A program made the position numbers and the translations under genes. Positions 29,166-38,899 of a stretch of 64,000 nt of DNA are shown piece by piece. The stretch is from Halomonas urmiana (GTDB lineage Bacteria > Pseudomonadota > Gammaproteobacteria > Pseudomonadales > Halomonadaceae), in the NCBI RefSeq assembly GCF_005780185.1, contig NZ_VBUI01000014.1, positions 55,629 through 119,628 of the forward strand, written 5' to 3'. Numbering within the stretch: the first letter of the stretch is position 1; each line of letters opens with the position of its first letter. The notes under the pieces are model-generated. The model had not been told where the DNA came from. It saw nothing but the letters and a program-made list of their open reading frames with translations, and made no database searches.

Positions 29166-30554
29166 CTAGCGACGGTTCTCAGCCACGAACTTCTGCACGG
29201 CGGAGAGCTCCGCGGGCAGCACGGCGTAGCGCTCCTCGCGCTCCAGCAGGTCATCCATGTGCGGCGGCAGCGGCACGCCCGGGAAGCCCGCCTTGACCAC
29301 CGCCTCGGCGAACTTGGCCGGATGGGCCGTGGCCAGGGTGATCATCGGGGTCGTGGCATCGGCGCGCGCCCGCTCGGCCGCCCGGTAACCGGTGGCGGTG
29401 TGCGGGTCGAGGATCTCCTGGGTGCGATGATGCGCCTCGCGGATCACCTCGAGGATGGTGGCGTCGTCCACGCTGTGGCTGGCGAAGCTCTCGCGAAGCG
29501 TGGCCAGGGGCGCCTCGGCCAGCGCCGTGGGCTCGTGCTGAAAGCGCTCGAGCAGGGCTCGGACCGCCTCGCCGTCGCGGCCGTAGGCCTCGAACAGCAG
29601 CCGCTCGAAGTTGGACGACACCACGATGTCCATGGAGGGTGCCAGGGTGGCCTTGAGCTCCTGCTTGGAGAAGTCATTGTCGCACAGCGTCCGGTGCAGG
29701 ATGTCGTTGGCGTTGGTGGCGATGATGAACTGCTCCACCGGCAGCCCCATGCGCTTGGCGATGTAGCCGGCGAAGACGTTGCCGAAGTTCGCCGAGGGCA
29801 CGCAGAAGCTGACCGCGCGGTGCGGGGCACCGAGGGCCACGGCGGAGGCCACATAGTAGACCACCTGGGCCATGATGCGCGCCCAGTTGATGGAGTTCAC
29901 CGCCACCAGCCGGGTGCCCTCGAGGAAGCCCTGATCGGCGAAGCTCGCCTTGACCATCGCCTGGGCGTCGTCGAAGTTGCCCTCGATGGCGACGTTGAAG
30001 ACGTTGTCGGCCAGCACCGAGGTCATCTGGCGGCGCTGCACCTCCGAAACCCGGTTGTGGGGATGGAGGATGAAGATGTCGAGATTGTCGCAGTGGCGGC
30101 AGCCCTCGATGGCGGCGGAGCCGGTGTCGCCGGAGGTCGCTCCCATGATCACCGCCCGCTCGCCGCGCTTCTTCAGGAAGTGATCGAGGATGCGGCCGAG
30201 CAGCTGCAGCGCCACGTCCTTGAAGGCCAGCGTCGGACCGTGGAAGAGCTCGAGCAGGAAGTGGTTGGCGTCGAGCTGGTTGAGCGGAACCACGGCATCG
30301 TGGCTGAAGGTGGCGTAGGCTTCCTCGACGATGCCGCGGAAGGTGTCGTCGTCGATCTCGCCGTTGACGTAGGGCTGCATGACCCGGAAGGCGATCTCGG
30401 CGTAGGAGAGCCCGGCCATGGCGGCCAGCTCGTCATGGCCGAGGGGGGGGATCGTCTCGGGGACGTAGAGCCCGCCGTCGCTGGCCATGCCGGTGAGCAC
30501 GACCTCCTCGAAGGAGAGCGCGGGCGCCTGCCCGCGGGTGCTGATATAGCGCAT
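29166..30554 (-). CDS. thrC: Threonine synthase
   Basis: A 462-aa PLP enzyme converting O-phosphohomoserine to threonine. The PLP lysine is in PTLAFKDVALQLLG (about residue 111), preceded by ELFHG. The phosphate/glycine loop is GATSGDTGSAAIEG, and the N-terminal MRYISTRGQAPALSFEE matches the long (type 2, Pseudomonas-like) form. It lies directly downstream of hom, giving the last two branch steps to threonine together. A large palindromic element sits in the gap between them. Confidence 0.96.
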   Translation of the reverse strand: MRYISTRGQAPALSFEEVVLTGMASDGGLYVPETIPPLGHDELAAMAGLSYAEIAFRVMQPYVNGEIDDDTFRGIVEEAYATFSHDAVVPLNQLDANHFLLELFHGPTLAFKDVALQLLGRILDHFLKKRGERAVIMGATSGDTGSAAIEGCRHCDNLDIFILHPHNRVSEVQRRQMTSVLADNVFNVAIEGNFDDAQAMVKASFADQGFLEGTRLVAVNSINWARIMAQVVYYVASAVALGAPHRAVSFCVPSANFGNVFAGYIAKRMGLPVEQFIIATNANDILHRTLCDNDFSKQELKATLAPSMDIVVSSNFERLLFEAYGRDGEAVRALLERFQHEPTALAEAPLATLRESFASHSVDDATILEVIREAHHRTQEILDPHTATGYRAAERARADATTPMITLATAHPAKFAEAVVKAGFPGVPLPPHMDDLLEREERYAVLPAELSAVQKFVAENRR

Positions 30555-30585
30555 CGTTCGGTTCCTTTACTCGCTCGGGACTGAT

Positions 30586-30680
30586 CCGGCGACAAGACTG
30601 CAAGGAGGCGCTGTAAACCCATCCCTGGGCGCTACCGATGCCATCCTTGGCATAGGACCTCCTCTTCGGCTTGTCCCCGG
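30586..30680. repeat. Long imperfect palindromic element, copy B
   Basis: A 95-bp element between hom and thrC. The left arm (CCGGCGACAAGACTGCAAGG from 30586) and right arm (to CTTGTCCCCGG at 30680) form an imperfect inverted repeat of about 23 bp. The core includes GGCGCTGTAAACCCATCCC, TGGGCGCTACCGATGCC and TAGGACCTCCTCTTCGGC. Copy A at 17924-18099 shares the arms and core sides. Confidence 0.8.
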
Positions 30681-30751
30681 CGCCCCGCGCTACAGATAGC
30701 GGCAACCACCCTAGGCAGCTACAAGCTCTCCAGTATCCGCTGGTTTGCTTT

Positions 30752-30779
30752 TCCAGCTTCAAGCTTACGGCTTACAGCT
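30752..30779 (-). repeat. AGCNNNN heptads and hairpin 3' of hom
   Basis: Beyond the hom TAA comes a small hairpin CCCGGGCTTCGCCCGG (30780-30795), then AGCTGTA, AGCCGTA, AGCTTGA and AGCTGGA in hom direction. It matches the sequence after thrC (24/26). Confidence 0.75.
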
Positions 30780-30795
30780 CCGGGCGAAGCCCGGG

Positions 30796-32112
30796 TTACT
30801 CCTGCTCGTCCAGCGACTCGACGCGGATCCGCATCAGCGGGCCGGCGACGTCGGCCAGCGATTCGATCAGGCGGATGGCCTCGTTCATCTGCTTCTCGCG
30901 GGTGCGGTGGGTCAGCAGGATGATCGGCACCAGCTCGCCCTCGGTGGCCTCCTTCTGGATCAGCGCCTCGATGGAGATGCCCTGCTCGGCGAGGATGGTC
31001 GCCACCCGCGCCAGTACGCCGGGGCGATCCACCGCCAGCAGCCGCAGGTAATAGGCGGTGGTGATGTCCTCCATGGGCATGATCGGCAGCTGGCTGACGT
31101 CCTCGTCGATGCCGCTGAAGGCCAGGTAGGGCACGCGGTAGTGGTGATCGGTGGCGATGTCGCGGGCCACGTCCAGCAGGTCGGCGACCACCGCGGAGGC
31201 GGTGGGCTCGGCGCCGGCGCCGGCACCGTAGTAGAGGGTCGGCCCCACGGCGTCGCCCATCACGGCGATGGCGTTCTTGACGCCATGGACGTTGGCCAGC
31301 AGCCGCTCCTTGGGGATCAGGGTCGGGTGCACGCGCAGCTCGAGCCCGGACTCGGTGCGCTTGGATATCCCCAGGTGCTTGATGATGTAGCCCAGGTTGT
31401 CGGCCTGCTCCACGTCCTCGGCGGTGATCCGCGAGATACCCTCGGTGTAGGCCTTCTCGAACTGCAGCGGCACGCCGTAGGCGATGGAGGCGAGGATGGT
31501 CAGCTTGTGCGCGGCATCGATGCCCTCGACGTCGAAGGTCGGATCGGACTCGGCATAGCCCAGCGCCTGGGCCTCGGCCAGCACGTCCTCGAAGGCGCGG
31601 CCCTCGTCGCGCATGTGGGTAAGGATGTAGTTGCCGGTGCCGTTGATGATGCCCGCGACCCACTCGATGCGGTTGGCCCCGAGGCCCTCGCGCAGCGACT
31701 TGATCACCGGGATACCGCCGGCCACGGCGGCCTCGAAGGCGACGATCACGCCCTTCTCGTGGGCGGCCTTGAAGATCTCGTTGCCGTGCACGGCGATCAG
31801 CGCCTTGTTGGCGGTGACCACATGCTTGCCGTGCTCGATGGCGGTCAACACCAGTTCGCGCGCCACGTCGTAGCCGCCGATCAGCTCGACCAGCACGTCG
31901 ACGTCGGGATTGGTGGCCACCTCGAAGACGTCGGAGGTGGTGCGAATGCCGGTGGTGTCACATTCGGGATTGAGGCTGCGGAAGGCGACCTGCTCGATGA
32001 CGATCGGACGCCCCGCCCGCCGGGCGATGTCGTCGGCGTTGCGTGTCAGCACGTTGAAGGTTCCGCCACCGACGGTCCCCAGGCCACAGATTCCCACTCT
32101 CACCGGTTTCAA
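30796..32112 (-). CDS. hom: Homoserine dehydrogenase
   Basis: A 438-aa NAD(P)-dependent reductase making homoserine from aspartate semialdehyde. The Rossmann motif GICGLGTVGGGTFNVL is at the N-terminus, the catalytic region includes AGIINGTGNYILTHM, and an ACT regulatory domain (about 355-430, RLLAVDRPGVLARVATILAE) suggests threonine feedback. It is monofunctional, without an aspartokinase domain. The start is a TTG preceded by AAGGGG at 7 nt; the same KPVRVGICG N-terminus is found in Pseudomonas Hom. It follows dsbC and precedes thrC. Confidence 0.95.
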   Translation of the reverse strand: MKPVRVGICGLGTVGGGTFNVLTRNADDIARRAGRPIVIEQVAFRSLNPECDTTGIRTTSDVFEVATNPDVDVLVELIGGYDVARELVLTAIEHGKHVVTANKALIAVHGNEIFKAAHEKGVIVAFEAAVAGGIPVIKSLREGLGANRIEWVAGIINGTGNYILTHMRDEGRAFEDVLAEAQALGYAESDPTFDVEGIDAAHKLTILASIAYGVPLQFEKAYTEGISRITAEDVEQADNLGYIIKHLGISKRTESGLELRVHPTLIPKERLLANVHGVKNAIAVMGDAVGPTLYYGAGAGAEPTASAVVADLLDVARDIATDHHYRVPYLAFSGIDEDVSQLPIMPMEDITTAYYLRLLAVDRPGVLARVATILAEQGISIEALIQKEATEGELVPIILLTHRTREKQMNEAIRLIESLADVAGPLMRIRVESLDEQE

Positions 32113-32208
32113 TGTCTTTCCCCTTGTTCTGGCGTGTGTCTCAGCATGTAGGGGGCCCGCATGGGCCCCTCGTGCCGACGCTCGTCGACGTCGGTCATCA
32201 CTCGGCCA

Positions 32209-32949
32209 TCATTCGCTCAGGCCGAGCATGGCGGCCAGACGCTCCGCCGGCACATAGCCGGGCACCAGGCGGCCGTCGGGCAGCACAATCGCCGGCGTGC
32301 CCTGCACGCCGAGTTGCATGCCCAGATGATACTGCTCCTCGACCGGATTGTCGCAGTCCGCGGCGCCGCTCAGCGCTTCTTCACGCTTCGCCGCCGACAT
32401 CGCCTCGGTCGGGTTGTCGGCGCACCACACCTGCTGCAGCTGGCGCCCGCCGGGCGAGCCCAGCCCGCTGCGCGGAAAGGCCAGGTAGTGCACCTCGATG
32501 CCCATCTCGTTGAGCCGCGGCACCTCCTCGTGGAGCTGACGGCAGTAGGGGCAGGTGGTATCGGTGAAGACCACCAGCTCGGCGCGACTCTCGCCGGTGC
32601 CGCGATAGATCACCCGCTCGCTCTCCGACACCGCGGCGAGACGCGCGCTGCGCTCGGCATTGCGGCCCTGCTCGGTGAGGTTGACCAGGCCGTGCTCGGC
32701 ATTCTCGTAGAGGTCACCGACCAGGAAGTGGCTGCCCTCGGCGTTGCTGTAGAAGGTCTCGCCGCTCTCCAGCGTCACCTCATAGAAGCCCTCCAGCGGC
32801 GTTTCGCGAACGCGCTCCACCGGCATGGACTGGCCGTTGACCGACAGGGTCTCGGCCAGCTGCCGAGCCGGGTCGGCCTGGGCAACGGGCAGCAGGGCCA
32901 GGGACGCCGCCAGCAGGCCCCCGCCGACGGTAAGGGTCGATAATCTCAT
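32209..32949 (-). CDS. dsbC: Periplasmic thiol:disulfide interchange protein DsbC
   Basis: A 246-aa disulfide isomerase with a signal peptide (LLAASLALLPVAQA, cleavage around ADPA). The N-terminal dimerisation domain (about 25-85) is followed by a thioredoxin-fold domain with the active site TTCPYCRQLHEE. A second cysteine pair (WCADN and ADCDNPVEEQY) matches the structural disulfide of DsbC. The cis-proline loop is QGTPAIVLPDG. It starts 3 nt after the xerD stop, a conserved xerD-dsbC-hom neighbourhood. Confidence 0.95.
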   Translation of the reverse strand: MRLSTLTVGGGLLAASLALLPVAQADPARQLAETLSVNGQSMPVERVRETPLEGFYEVTLESGETFYSNAEGSHFLVGDLYENAEHGLVNLTEQGRNAERSARLAAVSESERVIYRGTGESRAELVVFTDTTCPYCRQLHEEVPRLNEMGIEVHYLAFPRSGLGSPGGRQLQQVWCADNPTEAMSAAKREEALSGAADCDNPVEEQYHLGMQLGVQGTPAIVLPDGRLVPGYVPAERLAAMLGLSE

Positions 32950-32952
32950 GGT

Positions 32953-33855
32953 TCAGCCTCGAGGATGATGGTGGGCATGCAGGTCTTCGAGTCGCACCTG
33001 CGCCACATGGGTATAGATCTGCGTGGTCGAGAGATCGCTGTGACCGAGCAGCAGCTGTACGACACGCAGATTGGCGCCATGATTCAACAGATGGGTGGCG
33101 AAGGCGTGACGCAGGGTGTGCGGCGACAGCGGCCGATCGATCTCGGCGACCCGCGCATGGGCCTTGATGCGGTACCAGAAGGCCTGGCGGGTCAGGCAGC
33201 GGTCGTCGCGTCCGGGGAACAGGGCCGGCCGGGTGATGTCGGCCATCAGCGCGCCACGGGCCCCGCGCAGGTAGCGCTCGAGCCAGCTCACGGCCTCCTC
33301 GCCCAACGGCACCAGGCGATCCTTGTCGCCCTTGCCGCGCACCCTGACCACGCCCTGGCGCAGGTTGACCGCGTCGGTGGTCAGCCCCACGAGCTCGGTG
33401 ACCCGCAGCCCGGCACCGTAGAGTACTTCCAGCATGGCCCGATCGCGCACGCCAAGATCGGTGGCGAGATCCGGCGCCGCAAGCAGGCGCTCCACCTCGC
33501 CCTCCTCCAGGGTGTCGGGAAGCGACGGGCGCACCCGGGGCAGGCGCACGTCGACCAGCGGGTCGTGATCGACCAGCCCCTCGCCCAGGGCCCAGCGGTA
33601 GAAGCGCCGGAGGCTCGACAGCAGCCTGGCGTTGCTGCGTAGGCTGTAACCCGCCTCGCGCCGCTCATCGAGCCAGGCTGGCAGCGCCGCGCTTGCCGGC
33701 GACAGCAGCCGCTCGTCGGCCTCTGCCAGGCGGGCCTGCCAGCGGGTCAGGTCGTGGCGATAGGCGCTCAGCGTGTTGTCGCTGACGCCCTGCTCCAGCC
33801 ACAGGCCGTCGAGGAAGGCATCGATCAGCGCTGCGGCCTGCGTGGTGGTTCCCAT
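32953..33855 (-). CDS. xerD: Site-specific tyrosine recombinase XerD
   Basis: A 300-aa recombinase that, with XerC and FtsK, resolves chromosome dimers at dif. The SAM-like N-terminal domain starts TTTQAAALIDAFLDGLW. The catalytic residues are in GAGLRVTELVGL (Arg), the RGKGDKDRLVPL beta-hairpin (Lys), HTLRHAFATHLL (His/Arg) and LLGHSDLSTTQIYTHV (His/Tyr). The ATG at 33855 has GGGAG 4-5 nt upstream; a GTG at 33870 would add five residues. No dif site was found in the window. Confidence 0.95.
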   Translation of the reverse strand: MGTTTQAAALIDAFLDGLWLEQGVSDNTLSAYRHDLTRWQARLAEADERLLSPASAALPAWLDERREAGYSLRSNARLLSSLRRFYRWALGEGLVDHDPLVDVRLPRVRPSLPDTLEEGEVERLLAAPDLATDLGVRDRAMLEVLYGAGLRVTELVGLTTDAVNLRQGVVRVRGKGDKDRLVPLGEEAVSWLERYLRGARGALMADITRPALFPGRDDRCLTRQAFWYRIKAHARVAEIDRPLSPHTLRHAFATHLLNHGANLRVVQLLLGHSDLSTTQIYTHVAQVRLEDLHAHHHPRG

Positions 33856-33885
33856 ACGACTCCCGGACACGCCCCATCAGAACGA

Positions 33886-33916
33886 AACCCCGCCCCGCGG
33901 CAGCGGTGACGGGGTT
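33886..33916 (-). terminator. Terminator of the rpsP-rimM-trmD-rplS operon
   Basis: AACCCCG (33886-33892) pairs with CGGGGTT (33910-33916); on the minus strand it is followed by TCGTTCT. It lies 57 nt beyond the rplS stop and just before xerD. Confidence 0.65.
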
Positions 33917-33973
33917 CCGGAAGTGGAGACGGGACCAGCGCCCCGACACCACACGCGGGCAGAGGCTCTCGCC

Positions 33974-34330
33974 TCAGGCCAGCTTTTCCTTGATGCGGGC
34001 GGACTTGCCGCTGCGCTCGCGGAGGTAGTACAGCTTGGCCTGGCGCACGTCACCGCGACGCTTGACCTGGATGGAATCGACCAGCGGGCTGTAGGTCTGG
34101 AAGGTACGCTCGACGCCGACACCGTGGGAGATCTTGCGCACGGTGAAGGCGGAGTTCAGGCCGCGGTTACGCTTGCCGATGACCACGCCTTCGAAGGCCT
34201 GGAGACGCTCGCGGGTGCCTTCCTTGACCTTGACCTGGACGATCACGGTATCGCCGGGGGCGAAGGCCGGGACTTCCTTGCTCATCTGCTCGGTCTCGAG
34301 CGCCTGGATCACCTTGTTCTTGCTACTCAT
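33974..34330 (-). CDS. rplS: 50S ribosomal protein L19
   Basis: A 118-aa ribosomal protein at the 30S-50S interface. It shows [20 protein letters not shown], the [20 protein letters not shown] core, and [17 protein letters not shown]; the length is close to E. coli L19 (115 aa). It is the last gene of the rpsP operon. The 169-bp gap between trmD and rplS shows no reading frame; in E. coli this operon has differential expression between ribosomal and modification genes. Confidence 0.97.
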   Translation of the reverse strand: MSSKNKVIQALETEQMSKEVPAFAPGDTVIVQVKVKEGTRERLQAFEGVVIGKRNRGLNSAFTVRKISHGVGVERTFQTYSPLVDSIQVKRRGDVRQAKLYYLRERSGKSARIKEKLA

Positions 34331-34499
34331 GACAATAACTCCTCAATAAACTTCGTGACGCGCCGGATGCGGTTCGTCGCCGGCGTGTCGTGATCCCGGC
34401 GCCCGAGACGACTCGAGAGCGCGGGAATGCTGTTGGTGACACAGGTCCGACATCCTGGGGACGCGTCCTGCACCTCCGCTCCGACCTCTCTCGACCGAC

Positions 34500-35273
34500 C
34501 TATTGACTGGCCTGTCGAGGGGACAGCGCGTAGTCCTCGATGAACTCCTCGAGCAGCACACGCTGCTCGTCGCTCAACGTCCTGCCTTCCAGCAGGTCGG
34601 GACGCCTGAGCCAGGTCCGCCCCAATGACTGCTTCAGCCGCCAGCGCCGGATGGCGCCGTGGTGGCCGCTGAGCAGGACCTCCGGCACTCGCCGCCCGTC
34701 GACGTCTTCGGGGCGCGTGTAGTGCGGGCAGTCCAGCAGCCCGTCGTTGAAGGAGTCCTCGACCGCGGAATCCTGATGGCCCAGCACCCCGGGCACCAGC
34801 CTTGCCGCGGCATCGATCAGCACCATGGCTGGCAGCTCACCGCCGCTGAGCACATAATCACCGATCGACCATTCCTCATCGATGTCGGCTTCTACCACCC
34901 GCTCATCGATGCCTTCGTAGCGCCCGGCCACCACCACCAGGGGTGGGCCCGAGGCCAGTTCCTGTACGCCCTGCTGATCCAGCCGCCGCCCCTGGGGGGA
35001 CAGGTAGATCACCTTCGCTCGCTGGCCGATGGCGGCCTCGGCGCGCTCGCGGGAGGCGTGAATGGCCGCCCGCAGGGTGTCGACCTTCATCAGCATACCC
35101 GGGCCGCCGCCGTAGGGGCGATCGTCCACGGTGCGATGCCGGTCGGTGGCGTAGTCCCGGGGATTCCAGAACTCGAGCGCGATGCGCCCCTTCTCCACCG
35201 CGCGGCCCGTGACGCCGTGGCGAGTGATCGCCTCGAACATCTCGGGAAACAGCGACACCACGCCGATCCACAT
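34500..35273 (-). CDS. trmD: tRNA (guanine37-N1)-methyltransferase TrmD
   Basis: A 257-aa SPOUT methyltransferase making m1G37, which prevents +1 frameshifting. It starts [20 protein letters not shown] as in E. coli. The trefoil-knot SAM site includes [14 protein letters not shown] and [21 protein letters not shown] codon at 35303 would add ten residues and overlaps the rimM stop as TTGA, so the longer form is possible. The C-terminal [20 protein letters not shown] matches the family. Confidence 0.95.
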   Translation of the reverse strand: MWIGVVSLFPEMFEAITRHGVTGRAVEKGRIALEFWNPRDYATDRHRTVDDRPYGGGPGMLMKVDTLRAAIHASRERAEAAIGQRAKVIYLSPQGRRLDQQGVQELASGPPLVVVAGRYEGIDERVVEADIDEEWSIGDYVLSGGELPAMVLIDAAARLVPGVLGHQDSAVEDSFNDGLLDCPHYTRPEDVDGRRVPEVLLSGHHGAIRRWRLKQSLGRTWLRRPDLLEGRTLSDEQRVLLEEFIEDYALSPRQASQ

Positions 35274-35299
35274 GGCCGGCGCCGGGATCGAATCGGAAC

Positions 35300-35848
35300 T
35301 CAAAATTCCGGATCCCAGTCGACGGTCATCACGCCACCCTCGAGATCGACCTCCAGCACGACGTCGCCGGGCAGGAAGGGCAGCAGTCGCTCGCGAGACT
35401 CGATGCGTTCATCGGCCGCGCCCTTCACGACCATGACGTCGTTGGCGCCGGTCTCGAAGAGGTGGTCGATGCGCCCCAGTGAGAGCCCCTCACGAGTCAC
35501 CACGGCGAGCCCCTCGAGCTGATACCAGTAGTAGTCATCGGCGTCGAGCTCGGGAAGCTCGGCCTTGGGCATCAGGATCTCCGCACCCGCCAGGGCCTCG
35601 GCCGCCTCGCGGCTGTCGACCCCCTCGAGCCTCGCCACCAGGCCCTTGCCCTGACGACGTCCCTGCAGCAAGCGCGCGCGCGTCAGGCGACTTCCCTGGC
35701 GCAGCACCCAGGCCTCGTAGTCGAGGATGCCGTCCATGGGACTGGTGTACGAATACACCTTCAGCCAGCCCTTCACGCCATAGGGGCTGGTCAGCTTGCC
35801 CAGCACCACGTGATCGTCGGCTGGCTGCGCTTGCGCATGTTCGCTCAT
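35300..35848 (-). CDS. rimM: 16S rRNA processing protein RimM
   Basis: A 182-aa 30S maturation factor binding S19. The N-terminal RimM domain starts at [20 protein letters not shown], and a C-terminal PRC barrel holds [20 protein letters not shown] and [16 protein letters not shown]. The frame is open far upstream across rpsP, but the family N-terminus and gene order place the start at 35848. It is second in rpsP-rimM-trmD-rplS. Confidence 0.95.
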   Translation of the reverse strand: MSEHAQAQPADDHVVLGKLTSPYGVKGWLKVYSYTSPMDGILDYEAWVLRQGSRLTRARLLQGRRQGKGLVARLEGVDSREAAEALAGAEILMPKAELPELDADDYYWYQLEGLAVVTREGLSLGRIDHLFETGANDVMVVKGAADERIESRERLLPFLPGDVVLEVDLEGGVMTVDWDPEF

Positions 35849-35885
35849 CGACGACCCCTGGACCGTTGCAGCAGCCGCATCAGGC

Positions 35886-36134
35886 TCAGGCCTGCTTGCG
35901 GGCTTCCTTGACCAGCTCGGCGACGCGATCGGAGAGCTGTGCACCCTGGCTCTGCCAGTGGGTGATGCGCTCCAGGTCGACGCGCAGGCGCTCTTCCTGA
36001 CCACGGGCGACGGGGTTGAAGAAACCCAGTCGCTCGATGAAGCGACCGTCACGGGACTTGCGAGAATCGGTCACGGTGAGGTGGTAGAAGGGACGCTTCT
36101 TGGCGCCACCACGTGCCAGACGAATGGTAACCAT
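35886..36134 (-). CDS. rpsP: 30S ribosomal protein S16
   Basis: An 82-aa ribosomal protein, the same length as E. coli S16. [20 protein letters not shown] and the following [16 protein letters not shown] are the family signatures. It is the first gene of the four-gene ribosome operon. The 228-bp gap to ffh has no reading frame and presumably holds the operon promoter and the ffh terminator. Confidence 0.97.
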   Translation of the reverse strand: MVTIRLARGGAKKRPFYHLTVTDSRKSRDGRFIERLGFFNPVARGQEERLRVDLERITHWQSQGAQLSDRVAELVKEARKQA

Positions 36135-36362
36135 GCGTTGATTATCCTTCGGTTGAAGTTACGGATGTTTCGGCCGAGGCGCCGATACCCTGCTGACCCT
36201 CGACAATCTGCTTCGGGAAGCGGGCCGACGGCCCGGCTTCGGGTCATTCGGTCACGACGATGACCGCGTCGATCGCGGTCCTGCCTGTGAAGAGGCGATA
36301 TTCTACGGAAAACCGCTCGACTTGGAAACCTTTTTGCGCTCGACGCCGCGCCATGCGCCGGC

Positions 36363-37799
<1,437 letters not shown>

Positions 37800-38022
37800 G
37801 GGGCCTCTCCAATCACGATGGCCGGGGAGACCGATCCGGCATCGGCCGGGACTCCCTGCAATGGTCGAAATTATACGCGCCCTGGCCGGCAGTCTCCATG
37901 CATGACCGGCATTCGCTGCGCCGAGGGGCGCCGCCGTGCTGTGCGCCGCCCCGGGGATTCGGTATAGTAGCAACACCATTTCATAAGCTCAGGCGCTGGC
38001 GAAGGCGCACGGACAGCGATCG

Positions 38023-38823
38023 ATGCAGCCGCTATCACTTGCCGTCATGGCCTTCCTCTTTTACGTGGGGGCCGCCTCCTGGCAGGGCCTCGCCCTGGCC
38101 CGACGAGTACCGCCGCGCGACATGCTGGTGCGTGCCCTGGCCCTGTTCGGCCTGCTCTGCCACCTGCCCCTGGCCGCCACGCTGCTGGCCCGAGGCGACT
38201 CCCTACTGCCCGGCCTCTCCACCAGCGCGGTACTGGTCGGCGCGCTGGCGGTGCTGCTGCTGCTGTTGGTCAGCCTCTTCAAGCCGGTGCTCAACATTGC
38301 CACCGGGCTGCTGCCGCTGGCCGGCCTGAGTCTGCTGCTGGCGGCCGGGCTACCGAGCCCCGAACGCGCCACCGGCATGACCCCGGGCATCGCCCTGCAC
38401 GCCCTGAGCAGCGCCCTGGCCTTTGCGCTGCTGGCGATCGCCGCCGTCCAGGCGGTACTGCTGGGCATCCAGAACCAGGCGCTTCGTCACCACCACATAC
38501 GCGGGGTCGTCCAGTCGCTGCCCCCGCTGACCACCATGGAACGGATCCTCTTCGAGCTGATCTGGGCCGGCATGATCCTGCTGACTCTGTCGATCGTCAG
38601 CGGCTTTCTGTTCGTCGACGACATGTTCGCCCAGCACCTGGCCCACAAGTCGATCCTCTCGCTAGCCGCCTGGGTGATCTTCGCCACCCTGCTGTTCAGC
38701 CACCATCGGCTGGGCTGGCGCGGCATGCGTGCGGTGCGCTGGACGCTGGGCGGCTGCCTGGTGCTGCTGCTGGCCTACTTCGGCAGCAAGTTCGTGCTGG
38801 AGATCGTGCTCGACCGCAGCTGA
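38023..38823 (+). CDS. YpjD/CcsA-domain inner-membrane protein
   Basis: A 266-aa polytopic membrane protein with about eight helices, matching the YpjD branch of the cytochrome c assembly (CcsA/CcmC) family. It starts MQPLSLAVMAFLFYVGAASW; LHALSSALAFALLAIAAVQA and MERILFELIWAGMILLTLS are the conserved helices, with HKSILSLAAWVIFA near the end, where CcsA proteins place a haem-handling His. The tryptophan-rich WWD motif of true CcsA/CcmC is not seen. Divergent from ffh and upstream of a CorC-family gene, as in many gammaproteobacteria. Function unproven. Confidence 0.85.
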   Translation: MQPLSLAVMAFLFYVGAASWQGLALARRVPPRDMLVRALALFGLLCHLPLAATLLARGDSLLPGLSTSAVLVGALAVLLLLLVSLFKPVLNIATGLLPLAGLSLLLAAGLPSPERATGMTPGIALHALSSALAFALLAIAAVQAVLLGIQNQALRHHHIRGVVQSLPPLTTMERILFELIWAGMILLTLSIVSGFLFVDDMFAQHLAHKSILSLAAWVIFATLLFSHHRLGWRGMRAVRWTLGGCLVLLLAYFGSKFVLEIVLDRS

Positions 38824-38899
38824 GACCGCCCCCGCCTTGACACCCGTCGAGCGAGCCCATACAACTCGAGCCTGATACGCCTTTGAGGATCCTTCGACA

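Noticed and set aside
27183..30584. 1133-aa plus-strand open frame opposite recJ and thrC
   Set aside because: It is His/Gly/Arg-rich antisense composition typical of high-GC shadows; recJ and thrC on the other strand are clear.
30745..32151. 468-aa plus-strand open frame opposite hom
   Set aside because: Antisense to a full-length homoserine dehydrogenase with all its motifs.
32150..32170. GC hairpin between dsbC and hom as terminator
   Set aside because: A 7-bp stem with no T tract, inside what looks like one operon.
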